Shown piece by piece: positions 24,644 to 35,000 of a stretch of 64,000 nt of DNA. Positions within the stretch are counted from its first letter, which is position 1. Every line of letters starts with the position of its first letter. Both the position numbers and the translations under genes were made by a program. The notes beneath the pieces were generated by a model, which worked only from the letters and a program-made list of their open reading frames with translations, had not been told where the DNA came from and did not search any database. The DNA comes from Lachnospiraceae bacterium (GTDB lineage: Bacteria; Bacillota; Clostridia; Lachnospirales; Lachnospiraceae): assembly GCA_017465475.1 (NCBI GenBank), contig JAFTWC010000018.1, positions 1-64,000 on the forward strand. The letters run 5' to 3'.

Positions 24644-26266
24644 ATGACTATCGGACAGAAACTCATTCACTTGCGAAACGTAGCAGATATGTCTCAGGAG
24701 CAGCTTTCGGAAGCTCTTGGAGTGTCCCGTCAGTCCATTTCAAAGTGGGAAATGGATCAGGCACTTCCGCAGATTGAAAAGGTGATTCAGTTAGCGGAGA
24801 TTTTCGGCGTAACCACAGATGAATTATTACTGGATAAAATAGAGATTAACCGCCGACCGGTAAACGAGCCCCGGAAGCTGAAGTATTTCGGTACCGATGG
24901 CTTCAGAGGAGAGGCAAACGTGAATCTGACCTCCATGCAGGCCTATAAAGTAGGGCGCTTTTTGGGGTGGTATTTTTCCTCCAAGCTTTCCGGTTGTACC
25001 AAGCCGGGGTATCGTCCGCGGATTGTCATCGGTAAGGATACTCGTCGTTCCAGTTATATGCTGGAATATTCCATAGTGGCAGGTATGGCTGCCAGCGGTG
25101 CGGATGTGTATATGTTGCATGTGATTACCACGCCGGGTGTGTCCTATGTGACCCGTAAGGATGAGTTTGACTGCGGTATTATGATTACGGCCTCCCATAA
25201 CCCGTTTGGAGACAACGGAATCAAAGTGTTGAATCGCTACGGTGAGAAGTTAGACGATGAAACCACCATGTTGATTGAGGCTTATATCGACGGGGATTTA
25301 CATGCCCTTGGGGTAACGGGAGAGGATTTGCCGTTAGCACAGGGTGCGAAGCTTGGTTGCATCCATGAGTATTCTGCAGGAAGAAACCGTTATACCGGAT
25401 ATCTTATTTCTCTTGCATCCAACTCTTATAAAAGACTGAAAATCGGTTTGGACTGCGCCAACGGTGCGGCTTGGAATATTGCGGGAGCAGTGTTCAGTGC
25501 CTTGGGAGCCCAGACCTATGTCATCGGGGATGAGCCGGATGGTGTGAATATTAACGAGGGTTGCGGTTCTACGCATATTGAGAAGCTTAAGAAACTGGTT
25601 AAGGAAAAGCATTTGGATGTGGGCTTTGCTTTTGACGGAGACGCGGACCGTTGTATTGCGGTGGATGAAAACGGCAACGAAGTAGACGGTGATGCCATGA
25701 TTTATATTCTTGGTAAGCGGATGAAGATGCGTGGTACGTTAAATGACAATACGGTAGTGACTACCATTATGTCCAATTCCGGGTTTGTGGCAAGCCTTGA
25801 GGAAGCAGGGATGAAGTGCGTACAGACCAAGGTGGGCGACCGTTTCGTATACGAGTGTATGCAGAACAACGACTATGCCATCGGAGGAGAACAGTCCGGC
25901 CACATTATTTTAAAGAAATACGCCACCACCGGCGACGGTATTTTAACGGCGATTATGATTGCGGAAGAATTGTGTGATTCTAAGTCTTCTCTTGGAAAAC
26001 TCACGGAGCCGATTCGTTTATATCCGCAGTTTTTAAAGAATGTAAGAGTAAAAAATAAGGCGGCGGTGCTTAACGATGCCAAGGTATTAAAGGCAAAAGA
26101 AGAAGTGGAAAAACTCATTAACAAAAAGGGCAGAGTACTTCTTCGGGAGAGCGGCACAGAGCCGGTCATCCGTGTCATGGTGGAAAGCGAATCTCAGGAA
26201 AAGTGTGTGGAATATGCGGATATGATAGTGAATGTAATTGTCGAAGGAGGACATTGTGTTGGATAA
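24644..26266 (+). CDS. XRE-type HTH domain fused to phosphoglucosamine mutase (GlmM-like)
   Basis: A 540-residue fusion. Residues 1-63 are an XRE DNA-binding domain (LRNVADMSQEQLSEALGV, then RQSISKWEMDQALPQ and DELL). Residues 78-540 are a complete alpha-D-phosphohexomutase: KYFGTDGFRGE start, phosphoserine loop TASHNP (S184), metal loop DGDADR (331-336), sugar-binding GGEQSGH (414-420) and phosphate-binding RESGTEPVIRV (501-511). GlmM converts glucosamine-6-P to glucosamine-1-P for UDP-GlcNAc synthesis; GGEQSGH favours GlmM over phosphomannomutase. ATG 24644 has AAGGAG 7 bases upstream. It is followed by a hexapeptide-repeat protein (overlapping) and nagB, so the operon concerns amino sugars. 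A catalytic regulator is unusual; it might sense substrate through the enzyme domain. Confidence 0.9.
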   Translation: MTIGQKLIHLRNVADMSQEQLSEALGVSRQSISKWEMDQALPQIEKVIQLAEIFGVTTDELLLDKIEINRRPVNEPRKLKYFGTDGFRGEANVNLTSMQAYKVGRFLGWYFSSKLSGCTKPGYRPRIVIGKDTRRSSYMLEYSIVAGMAASGADVYMLHVITTPGVSYVTRKDEFDCGIMITASHNPFGDNGIKVLNRYGEKLDDETTMLIEAYIDGDLHALGVTGEDLPLAQGAKLGCIHEYSAGRNRYTGYLISLASNSYKRLKIGLDCANGAAWNIAGAVFSALGAQTYVIGDEPDGVNINEGCGSTHIEKLKKLVKEKHLDVGFAFDGDADRCIAVDENGNEVDGDAMIYILGKRMKMRGTLNDNTVVTTIMSNSGFVASLEEAGMKCVQTKVGDRFVYECMQNNDYAIGGEQSGHIILKKYATTGDGILTAIMIAEELCDSKSSLGKLTEPIRLYPQFLKNVRVKNKAAVLNDAKVLKAKEEVEKLINKKGRVLLRESGTEPVIRVMVESESQEKCVEYADMIVNVIVEGGHCVG

Positions 26267-26921
26267 GTTAGTGAAGACAAAAGAATTATACGCTTCCTGG
26301 CCGGAGTATTTGGCAGAGTTGTTTGAAAGTTGCGAATATCCGTGGGAAATGCTCCCGAAGATTAAGGAGTATGCGAAAGCACTGATTGAGAAAGGAATTC
26401 CGGGCTATACCTTATATGCCGAAGGAGTACTGGTGGGTGAAAATGTAAAGATTTACCCGACGGCTACCATTGAGGGCCCTGCCATCATTGGTTCTGGCAC
26501 CGAAGTTCGTCCGGGAGCATTTATCCGTGGCAGCGTGATTACCGGAGAAAATTGTGTTATGGGAAATTCTTCGGAGTTTAAAAATTGCGTGCTTTTGGAT
26601 AAGGTGCAGGCGCCTCATTACAACTACATCGGTGATTCTATTATGGGAAACAAAGCCCACACCGGTGCGGGAACCATTTGTTCCAACTTAAAGTCTGATG
26701 GTAAGGCAGTGGTGATTCACGGGGATGTGGACTATGAGACCGGACTTCGTAAAATCGGCGGTATTCTGGCGGATGGTGCAGATGTGGGATGCGGTTCTGT
26801 TATCAATCCGGGCACGGTCATCGGGAAAAACACCTCCGTATATCCGCTTACCGCACTGCGCGGGGTATATCCTGCAGATTGTATTGTAAAGGATACCAAG
26901 ACAGTTGTGAAGCGGGTGTAA
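26256..26921 (+). CDS. Left-handed beta-helix (hexapeptide repeat) protein, GlmU C-terminal-like
   Basis: A 221-residue protein. An N-terminal helical part (ELYASWPEYLAELFE) precedes a series of hexapeptide repeats (VKIYPTATIEGPAIIG, TEVRPGAFIRG, GAGTICSN, GSVINPGTVIGKNT) that form a trimeric parallel beta helix as in the acetyltransferase half of GlmU. There is no pyrophosphorylase domain (no GTRMxS motif), so it is likely an acetyltransferase or sugar-nucleotide-related protein acting next to GlmM; exact activity is unproven. The start is uncertain: GTG 26256 (5 bases after AAGGAGG) or TTG 26259 (8 bases); either overlaps the GlmM stop codon, indicating coupling. Confidence 0.78.
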   Translation: MLDKLVKTKELYASWPEYLAELFESCEYPWEMLPKIKEYAKALIEKGIPGYTLYAEGVLVGENVKIYPTATIEGPAIIGSGTEVRPGAFIRGSVITGENCVMGNSSEFKNCVLLDKVQAPHYNYIGDSIMGNKAHTGAGTICSNLKSDGKAVVIHGDVDYETGLRKIGGILADGADVGCGSVINPGTVIGKNTSVYPLTALRGVYPADCIVKDTKTVVKRV

Positions 26922-27023
26922 AACCGATGGAACAAGCCGGTTTGTCAAAAAGTGAAACTGATCGGCGCAGTTTGTGAATCAGAGAATAAAAAGTTAAATA
27001 TAAAAGAGAAGGAGACTATCACT

Positions 27024-27734
27024 ATGAATTTTATCAAGGTAAATAACTATGACGAACTCAGCACCAAGGCGGCAGCACTTATTTGTGCCCAGGTAGTAAT
27101 GAAACCGAACTGTGTTCTTGGTTTGGCTACCGGTTCTTCCCCGCTGGGGACTTACGAAAAGATTGCAGAGAAGTGTGCCAAGGGCGAGGTGGACTTTTCC
27201 AAGGTTTCTTCCATTAATCTTGACGAGTATGTAGGCCTTGACGGTTCGAATGACCAGAGCTATCGTTATTTCATGAACACCAATTTGTTCGAAAAGATTA
27301 ATATCGATGTTACCAAGACCAATGTACCGAACGGTTGTGCAGCAGACCTTAAGGCAGAGTGCGAGGCTTACGATGCATTAATCGCGCAGTCCGGCGGGAT
27401 TGACTTGCAGCTTCTCGGTATCGGCCTTGACGGTCACATCGGTTTTAACGAGCCGGATACTTATTTTGAAAAGGCAACCCATGTGGTAGATCTGGACCCG
27501 TCCACCATCGAGGCAAATGCTCGTTTCTTTGCTTCTGAGGCAGATGTGCCGAGAAAGGCAGTTACCATGGGAATGGGTGGCATCATGAGTGCAAAGAAGG
27601 TACTTTTGATTGCCAACGGTAAGAATAAGAAGGACATCGTAGAGAAGGCTTTCTTTGGTCCGATTACACCGTCCTGTCCGGCATCCATTTTGCAGTTACA
27701 TCCGGATTTGACTGTGATTTACAGCGAGAACTAA
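27024..27734 (+). CDS. nagB: Glucosamine-6-phosphate deaminase
   Basis: NagB converts glucosamine-6-P to fructose-6-P and ammonia, linking amino-sugar use to glycolysis. The 236-residue protein has the LGLATGSSPLGTYE phosphate-binding loop, the INLDEYVGL motif with its general-base Asp, and the catalytic GIGLDGHIGFNEP loop with Asp and His. It is the short form typical of Firmicutes. ATG 27024 has AAGGAG 9 bases upstream; the longer in-frame start at 26952 lacks one. The 102-base gap after the beta-helix gene has no terminator, so co-transcription is likely. Confidence 0.96.
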   Translation: MNFIKVNNYDELSTKAAALICAQVVMKPNCVLGLATGSSPLGTYEKIAEKCAKGEVDFSKVSSINLDEYVGLDGSNDQSYRYFMNTNLFEKINIDVTKTNVPNGCAADLKAECEAYDALIAQSGGIDLQLLGIGLDGHIGFNEPDTYFEKATHVVDLDPSTIEANARFFASEADVPRKAVTMGMGGIMSAKKVLLIANGKNKKDIVEKAFFGPITPSCPASILQLHPDLTVIYSEN

Positions 27735-27808
27735 TTACGGATTTTATGGATGTATGAGAAGATAGTTTTCGGGAATCGAAAACAGAAAAGCCGGAAAGAA
27801 ATGTAAAA

Positions 27809-27858
27809 AGAGAGGTTGCGCCTTGCGGTTTGATTCCGTAGGGCACAACCTCTTTTAT
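27809..27858. terminator. Bidirectional terminator between nagB and the MFS gene
   Basis: AAGAGGTTG near 27810 pairs with CAACCTCTT near 27845-27853, with GCC/GGC extending the stem. T-rich tails occur on both strands (TTTTATTG on plus, TTTTTACAT on minus). Confidence 0.75.
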
Positions 27859-27900
27859 TGTTATAGTATTGTAATCACAAGCAACGTGAATTACGGAAGA

Positions 27901-29196
27901 TTACTTCGCTGCTTTCTTCTTATGGTCTACTAAGAAGATGCTGATTAATAATGCAACCACATACAGAGCAAGGGTTAAATACAATACTGCCTGATAACCG
28001 TCCGGGTTGATCATGTTGCCGTGACCGTCATCTACGAAGGAACCGACCTTGTTTACAATGAGGGAAGCAATCTGATTACCGGTTAATCCTGCAAATGCCC
28101 ATGCGGAAAGCACAAGACCATGGATGGCGCTGATGTTGCCCATGCCGTAGTGGTCGGATAATAAGGTCGGTACATTACTGAAACCGCCGCCGTAACCTGC
28201 ATTTACGATAAACAAAAGCACAAGTACAAAAATCAGAAGAATCGTACTGGAACCGCGATCGGTGATACCTTTGGTAAGAACAACAATACCGGTAGCTGCA
28301 ATGGACAAGACAAAAATAATTTTGTAAATGGTATTGCGGTTCTTCATCTTATCAGCCCATGCGGAGAAGCCCAAACGTCCGCCTGCATTAAAGATGGCGG
28401 TAACGGAAGAAAGTACACCAGCCATGCCTGCGAGACCGATACATTTGATAATCATCTTTTCCTGGGAAATCAATGCGAGACCACAGGTGATGTTTAAATA
28501 GAACATTAACCAAATGCCGATGAAAACAAGCGGCTTTTCTTTGATACAGTCAATGGCACGGGCACCCTTTTCCTTGGTGGCCGGCTCATGCCAGCCTGCC
28601 GGCTTCGCCAGAAGAAGATGACCCACAAACATCATAACAAAGTAAATGGCTGCAAGAATCAGGAACATTTTGTAGATGCCGCCCTCACCGAGGGAAGCTA
28701 ACATTGCCTGCATAATCGGGCTTGCGATAGCTTTTGCGGCACCGAAACCTGCTACGGCAAGACCGGTAGCAAGACCCTTGCGGTCACTGAACCAGAGCAT
28801 TAATGTTTTTACCGGAGATAAGTAACCGGTACCGAGACCGATACCCATGATGAAACCGTAGCAAACATAAATACCGATTAACGCCAATAGGCTTCCCTTA
28901 TGTGCACCGCCGTACCAAATAAAGAAACCGGTACCGGCCATACCTGCTGCAAAGCAAATGGCAGCCAATAAGGAAGATTTATGTATATCTTTTTCTACAA
29001 TATTTCCTAAGAAAGCAGCAGAGATTCCGAGGAAGAAAATAGCAAAGCTGAATGCCCACTCGGTTGCGCTTTTGGAAAAGCCGATGTAATCTGCGATTTC
29101 CTGACTGAAAATCGACCAACAGTATACCGTGCCGATACTGCAATGCAAAAGTAATGCAGGGATGGCGGCACGAAGCCATTTGTTTTGGAATTTCAT
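27901..29196 (-). CDS. MFS transporter, oxalate/formate antiporter (OFA)-like family
   Basis: A 431-residue, 12-helix major facilitator. The N-terminal CSIGTVYCWSIFSQEIA segment, SATEWAFSFAIFFLGISAAF and the cytoplasmic loop LMLWFSDRKGLATGLAVAGFG are hallmarks of the OFA group, whose members exchange small carboxylates such as oxalate/formate or monocarboxylates. The real substrate is unknown. It starts at ATG 29196 with AGGTGGA upstream; longer upstream starts would add a region without features. Monocistronic, converging with nagB. Confidence 0.85.
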   Translation of the reverse strand: MKFQNKWLRAAIPALLLHCSIGTVYCWSIFSQEIADYIGFSKSATEWAFSFAIFFLGISAAFLGNIVEKDIHKSSLLAAICFAAGMAGTGFFIWYGGAHKGSLLALIGIYVCYGFIMGIGLGTGYLSPVKTLMLWFSDRKGLATGLAVAGFGAAKAIASPIMQAMLASLGEGGIYKMFLILAAIYFVMMFVGHLLLAKPAGWHEPATKEKGARAIDCIKEKPLVFIGIWLMFYLNITCGLALISQEKMIIKCIGLAGMAGVLSSVTAIFNAGGRLGFSAWADKMKNRNTIYKIIFVLSIAATGIVVLTKGITDRGSSTILLIFVLVLLFIVNAGYGGGFSNVPTLLSDHYGMGNISAIHGLVLSAWAFAGLTGNQIASLIVNKVGSFVDDGHGNMINPDGYQAVLYLTLALYVVALLISIFLVDHKKKAAK

Positions 29197-29279
29197 ATAT
29201 AGTTCCACCTTTCTGTTTCTGTATAAATATAGAAGTTGAATAATTGGTCTGTATGGAATTAACAACCTCCCGACGAAAT

Positions 29280-29308
29280 AGAATAACATGAACAGGAGAA
29301 TTTTGCAA
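29280..29308 (-). promoter_or_regulatory. Promoter of the MFS gene
   Basis: Minus strand TTGCAA (29308-29303), 17 bases, TATTCT (29285-29280). Confidence 0.55.
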
Positions 29309-29393
29309 GATGAGATTGAAAAAAATTTAACAAATATTGAACCGGTAGCTTTTTATAAAGAATAAACAGAGGGGTGTATACTGTGGAATTGAG

Positions 29394-29422
29394 TAGACAA
29401 AAGTAGTGTTTTGAAGTATAAT
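29394..29422 (+). promoter_or_regulatory. Promoter of the CHASE2-cyclase operon
   Basis: TAGACA (29394-29399), 17 bases, TATAAT (29417-29422), 50 bases before the start codon. Confidence 0.65.
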
Positions 29423-29471
29423 TACAGTAGGTTTTTTCTATTTGAAAAGAGACATATTGAGGTGTGTACCT

Positions 29472-31283
29472 ATGAAGATACTAAAGAGAATATGCAGTTG
29501 TCTTTTATTCGGAGTATTGGCTTTTACGGGAGTTTTCTCAGGGGTGTTGGATGCTGCGGATAAATCGGCTGAGGATATGTTGTATCATCGTCCGGGGAAA
29601 ATTGACGCGAAAATAAAGATAGTAAAGATTGATGATCGTACTATGAATCGGTTGGGAGAGTTTTCTTCCTGGGACCGGGATATTTACGCGGATTTGGTGG
29701 AAACGTTGTGTGTGTCCGAGGAGATACGACCGGCGGTAATCGGATTCGATGTGTTATTCGGCGATGAAAAGAATGGGGAGACTGATGCACGATTTGCCAG
29801 AGTCTGTGGAGAGCAGGGGAATGTGGTGACCGGTCTCAGCTATGTGTTTACGAAAAAAACGTTTGAGGATCTGCAGGGAAACCTGTACGAGAATAAAATG
29901 TATGCGGAGGAGAAAGTACTTCCTTACGCGAGCTTACGTGAGGCTACGAGACAAGGTTTTGTAAATGCCTTGATGGATGAGGATGACAGTATTATCCGAA
30001 GTTCTTTTTTGTATTTTACAGAAGAAGACGGAACGAAAGTTCAGAGCTTCAGCAGTGCGGTCTATGCAACCTATATGGAGTTTCTCGGGAAAACGGCGGA
30101 ATATCCGACAGAAAAGAATAAAATGACGTTTCGATATTCCGGAAAACCGGGTGAACATGAAAATGTTTCTTTGGTGGATGTATTAGACGGAACCGTTCCG
30201 CCGGAGGCATTTAACGATTGCATTGTATTGGTAGGGGCATATGCCCAGGGGTTTATGGATGCCTACTTTGTTCCGGTGGACCGTTCTGCTCAGATGTATG
30301 GAGTGGAGATTCATGCCAATGTCATTCAGGCATTATTGGAACAAAAAACATTGACGCAGATTCCTGCAGCAGCGGAAGCAATCGTAACTGCATTGATTGT
30401 AATTGCGTTGGTGTTGCTTTGCGAACGGCTCAGTGTGGGAAAGGTTGCTGCAGTTTGTGGCATCGTTGTGGTGGTTAAGATGGCAGCGGGCTTTGTGCTG
30501 TTTGGACTGGGGTATTCGGGAAATGTACTGGTACTTCCGGTTACAACAGTTGCGGTAGGAATTTATAGTATTGCATTACAGTATTACCGGGCGCGTAAGG
30601 CTAAACAAAGTATCGAAAAGGCATTTCGAAAGTATGTGGCACCCCAGGTGGTAAAAGAAATTGCGAAAAGCGGAACCTATGAGTTAAAACTTGGGGGAGA
30701 AAACAGAGAAATTGCGGTTCTGTTTGTAGATATCAGAGGGTTCACGTCCTTATCCGAGAAGATTTCTGCGGAACAGGTGGTAGAGATTTTAAATGAGTAT
30801 CTTGCGCTGACAACGGAATGTGTGTTTCGGCACGGCGGGACGTTAGATAAGTTTGTGGGAGATGCCACCATGGCGGTGTTTAATGCGCCTTTTGATACGG
30901 AAGATTATGTGTATAAGGCAGTTCTTACTGCGTGGGATATTGTACGGGGAGGAGACCGGATTGAGAAGGAGTTTACGGAACGCTTTGGAATACCGGTAGG
31001 ATTCGGAGTGGGAATTAATTGCGGTCCGGCAGTTGTGGGCAATATCGGTTGTGAGTTCCGGATGGATTATACCGCCATCGGAGATACGGTAAATACGGCG
31101 GCCCGTTTGGAGGCAAATGCACCGAGAGGTACGATTTATATCAGTGAAACGGTGTACCGTCAGGTGAAAGACCGTATTACGGTAGATGAAGTAGGAGAAA
31201 TTCCGTTAAAAGGAAAAGCGAACGGTGTGTATGTGTATTCGGTAACAGGTGTGAACGGAGAGCAGAGTCCGAATAAGGAGTGA
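29472..31283 (+). CDS. CHASE2-domain class III adenylate cyclase
   Basis: A 603-residue membrane protein. An N-terminal membrane helix (about 10-25) precedes an extracytoplasmic CHASE2 sensor (about 28-290, with IVKIDDRTM, IGFDVLF and YGVEIHANVIQALLE), then three membrane helices (about 300-370) and a cytoplasmic class III cyclase (about 410-580). Metal-binding Asp420 (VDIRGFTSL) and Asp464, adenine-specifying Lys460 (DKFVGD) and Thr534 (DYTAIGDTVN), and Asn541/Arg545 are present; a Lys/Thr pair indicates ATP, not GTP, as substrate (class IIIb). ATG 29472 has GAGGTG upstream. It is first of four tightly packed genes ending in a cNMP-binding protein, so cAMP is probably made and read locally. 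The CHASE2 signal is unknown. Confidence 0.92.
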   Translation: MKILKRICSCLLFGVLAFTGVFSGVLDAADKSAEDMLYHRPGKIDAKIKIVKIDDRTMNRLGEFSSWDRDIYADLVETLCVSEEIRPAVIGFDVLFGDEKNGETDARFARVCGEQGNVVTGLSYVFTKKTFEDLQGNLYENKMYAEEKVLPYASLREATRQGFVNALMDEDDSIIRSSFLYFTEEDGTKVQSFSSAVYATYMEFLGKTAEYPTEKNKMTFRYSGKPGEHENVSLVDVLDGTVPPEAFNDCIVLVGAYAQGFMDAYFVPVDRSAQMYGVEIHANVIQALLEQKTLTQIPAAAEAIVTALIVIALVLLCERLSVGKVAAVCGIVVVVKMAAGFVLFGLGYSGNVLVLPVTTVAVGIYSIALQYYRARKAKQSIEKAFRKYVAPQVVKEIAKSGTYELKLGGENREIAVLFVDIRGFTSLSEKISAEQVVEILNEYLALTTECVFRHGGTLDKFVGDATMAVFNAPFDTEDYVYKAVLTAWDIVRGGDRIEKEFTERFGIPVGFGVGINCGPAVVGNIGCEFRMDYTAIGDTVNTAARLEANAPRGTIYISETVYRQVKDRITVDEVGEIPLKGKANGVYVYSVTGVNGEQSPNKE

Positions 31284-31287
31284 GTGT

Positions 31288-32064
31288 ATGAGACAACTAT
31301 TAATCATCCCGGATCGAAACGACTTGGATGAATCCCTGAGGCTGGCTTTTGAATACGGAGTGGGATTGGAATACAATGATTTTTTTGCTCCGGATCTTTT
31401 GGAGGATGAGAGGAAACAGCAGGAAGTTGTGGCAACCTATCAAGGTAAGAGACTGCCGGTGTATTGTACTTTGCACGGTGCATTTTACGATGTGATTCCC
31501 TTCAGTCCGGATATAAGAATTAGAGAGGTTGCGAAACTGCGCATCTGTCAGAGCATGGAAATCGCAAAACAACTGGGTGCAAAGGTGGTAGTGTTTCACA
31601 CAAGCTACAATCCGAGTTTGAATTCGGAAGGCTATGTAAAACAATGGCTTGATACCAATGAGAAGTTTTGGAGTGAAGTTCTTTCAAAATACCCGGAGAC
31701 AGCCGTTTACTTGGAAAACACCTTTGAACAGACACCGGATGTGTTGGAGCGGTTGTCAGAGCAACTTTGTAAATTTGAAAACTACGGAGTCTGTCTGGAT
31801 TTTGCCCATGCATGTTTGTCAAAAACAGCGCCGGATGAATGGGCGAAACGGCTTGGCAGGTTTGTAAAGCATATTCATATCAATGATAATGACGGCATCA
31901 GTGACTTGCACCAGGCTTGGGGTGACGGGACACTTGACAGAGCGTGTTTTTATCGTTGTTATGAAACGTATTTACAGGATGCTACGGTATTGGTAGAAAC
32001 ATCGAAAAAAGAAGATACGATTCGTTCTCTTCGGAAGCTGAAAGAGGAAGGATTTTTAAAATAA
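31288..32064 (+). CDS. Sugar-phosphate isomerase/AP-endonuclease-2-like TIM-barrel protein
   Basis: A 258-residue protein of the xylose-isomerase-like TIM-barrel superfamily. Metal-ligand-like residues are visible in TLHGAFYD, VVVFHTSYN, VYLENTF, GVCLDFAHA and KHIHINDNDG, giving the usual Glu/His/Asp pattern, followed by GDGTLD. Members include sugar isomerases, epimerases and endonuclease IV; the substrate here is not predictable. It begins 4 bases after the cyclase stop, and the FecR-type lipoprotein follows 18 bases later, an odd partner for a cAMP operon. Confidence 0.8.
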   Translation: MRQLLIIPDRNDLDESLRLAFEYGVGLEYNDFFAPDLLEDERKQQEVVATYQGKRLPVYCTLHGAFYDVIPFSPDIRIREVAKLRICQSMEIAKQLGAKVVVFHTSYNPSLNSEGYVKQWLDTNEKFWSEVLSKYPETAVYLENTFEQTPDVLERLSEQLCKFENYGVCLDFAHACLSKTAPDEWAKRLGRFVKHIHINDNDGISDLHQAWGDGTLDRACFYRCYETYLQDATVLVETSKKEDTIRSLRKLKEEGFLK

Positions 32065-32082
32065 TTATTTCGGGGGCATTGT

Positions 32083-35000
32083 ATGATACAAAAGAAGGCA
32101 GAACGATTCAAAAGAGTATGGGGAGTTCTGATGATGGCATTATTACCGGTACTTATTTGTGCCGGGTGTACGGATGGTGATTTCACGTTTCGAACCATCA
32201 GTGTGGCGGAAGTGTCCGGTACGGTAACTGTTACGAAAGATACTTCTTCTTATAAGGCATATGTGGGAATGGTATTGCAGGAAGGACACGAGATTACCAC
32301 CGAAAAGGACAGCTACGCCCGCTTTGTTTTAGATGGGGATAAGTATGCCAAGTTAGAAGAAGAGAGTAAGGTGGTATTTGAAACCGTGGGAGAACTGGGA
32401 AGCGGAAAGACAAGAATTCGTCTGGAACGGGGCTCTGTTACCGGTGAAATTGTGAAGCCGTTAGGAAAGGATGAAGAGTTTGTTATTAATACGCCGAATG
32501 CGGTGCTGGCCATTCGCGGTACCTTTTTCCGCATTGACATCAGAGAAACGGAAAGAGGCGATGTAGTAACGGACGTGATGATCTACAGCGGAGCGGTGGC
32601 AGCACGACGCGTGTTCCCGGATGGCACCATGAGCCGGGAGGAAGTGCTAATCAACGCCGGACGGCAGGCTACCATCTGCATGACAGAGGATGATACCTTC
32701 TATGTATTGGCGGATGAAAAGGGAGAAGAGGTTTTCATTGATCCGGAGCTTTTTGTGCCGGAAGAGGGAGAAACTCTGGATGTAACCACCCCGATACAGA
32801 CCGAAGAGATTTCGGATGGCGATTTGGTGGATTTATATTTTGCAAGTCAAAACGGACATGAGATGTTCGTACCGATAGAAGAATTGGAACAGAAACTGGA
32901 GGATAGGGAAATCGAGGTAGAAACCTATACTCCGGTGTATACGGTGGTGGAGCAGGTACTTGAACTGTATGGAGCCAAGGAGGGAACAGAAAAGCCGGAA
33001 ATAACCTTACTGCCGACCCCGTCTCCGAGACCGACCGCAACGGCAAAACCGAAGCCGGCAGCGACGGAGACTCCGAAACCAACGGCCACGGCTACACCGA
33101 CGGCAACTGCAACCCCGGAGCCGACAATAAAGCCGGAACCGACGGCAACGCCGATGCCGGAACTGACGGCAACGCCGACACCGAAGCCGACGGCAACAGC
33201 GACGCCGACAGCAACGGCAAAACCAAAGCCGACAGCAACGCCAAAACCAACGGTAAAGCCGAAGCCGACCGCAACAGCAACGCCAAAGCCAACGGCAACA
33301 CCGAAGCCGACAGCAACCCCGGTACCAACGGCAACGCCGACACCAAAGCCGACAGCAACCCCGGTGCCAACGGCAACGCCGACACCAAAGCCGACCGCAA
33401 CCCCGGTGCCAACGGCAACACCAAAGCCGACAGCAACTCCATGGCCGACCCAACCGATACAGCCGTCTCAGCCGACGCATGAGCATACAGAGCAGTGGGT
33501 AACGACAGAAGCTACCTGTACCCAGTCAGGTGTAACAAGGGTGACTTGTATGACCTGTGGCGCAGAGCTTTCAAGGGAAGTGATTCCTGCAAAGGGACAT
33601 GTTTGGGAAACAGAATATACGACAGATACCCCTGCTACTTGTACAACGGCAGGAAGCCGGTCCATACATTGTGAGAATTGTAATGAGAAGAAAGATGAAA
33701 TAGAGATTCCGGCAGGACATAGCTTTGGAGAGTGGCAGACGACAGTTGAGTCCACGTGTTTTTCGCACGGCGAGGTAGAACGTAGTTGTTCGGTTTGCGG
33801 TGAAACGGAGCATGGTTATAAGGGCATGCTGGAACATGATTACGAAGAGGATTTTACGGTGGATGAGGCGGCCACTTGCAGTGCGGAAGGAAGTAAATCC
33901 AGACACTGTAAAAACTGCGAGGCCACCACGGATGTGACAGCGATTCCGATGATGGACCATACGGAAGATGCAGGCGGAACGGAAGAATGTCATTTGATGT
34001 GTAGTGTATGCGGAACAACATTAGAAGACGGAAGTTTTCACAGTATAACGAGTGAAGTGACGAAGACTGCGAAGTGTGTTGAAGCCGGAGAAACGACCTA
34101 TACTTGTACCTGTGGTTATAGTTATACGGAGGAGATTGCGGCACTGGGACATTTTAAGGCACTTTTTGATGCATCTGATACTTATTGTGACAGATGTGGC
34201 ACCAGATGGGTAGAAATCGATTCCGTTAATTTCCCGGATGAGATGTTCTGTACTTATGTCAGACAGTTTGATACGGACGGCAGCGGTTATTTGTTAGGAG
34301 ATGAGCTGGCTGCAGTAACTACCATCAATATCGCGGGAACTGACACGCAAGATGGTGGATACAGGGATCTGTCCTTTATCGGTATGTTCCCGGAATTGAC
34401 CACGTTAAATTGTGCGTATAACAGCTCTATTACAAGTATTGATTTAAGCAGTAATACGAAGTTGACACAGCTGGATGTGACCGGTTGTGATGGCTTAACA
34501 ACTTTGAACGTAATGGATTGTGCGGAATTGACGAGTCTTGACGTTAGCGGATGTACGGGATTGACAAGTCTTGGAGCATCGAATTCCGGACTTACAATAC
34601 TGACGTTGCCGGCAAGCAATGCGGCTCTTGTGAGTTTAAATGTCTCAAACACACAGATTACACAGTTGGATCTTTCGGGGTGTATTGCTTTGGAATCTAT
34701 AACTGTAGACGGTAGTAAGTTGGATACTTTGAGAATAAATGAGACCAGTACTCCGGCTGTCACATATATCAGTGCAGCGGGCTGTACGGCGCTGCGGACA
34801 TTAAATGTATCGGTAGGATATGATGCATTGGAAACGCTGAATGTCAGCGGTTGTTCCTCGCTTGGATCGTTGCAGCTCTCTTTATGTGCAAACCTTTCAA
34901 GCTTGAATGTAAGCGGTTGTACCGGTATGACCAGTTTGGATATCGGCAGTACAAAGGTTGCAGATATGGGTACCATTGGATTGGATGGCTTAATCAGCCT

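Noticed and set aside
33010-33450. Possible CRISPR or satellite array
   Set aside because: Units are contiguous, of unequal length, lack unique spacers and keep the reading frame of a secreted-protein linker.
33007-33486. Minus-strand Arg/Cys/Trp-rich and Leu/Pro/Ser-rich frames
   Set aside because: Shadows of the tandem PTATP-coding repeat in the FecR/LRR gene; the composition is an artefact of the repeat.
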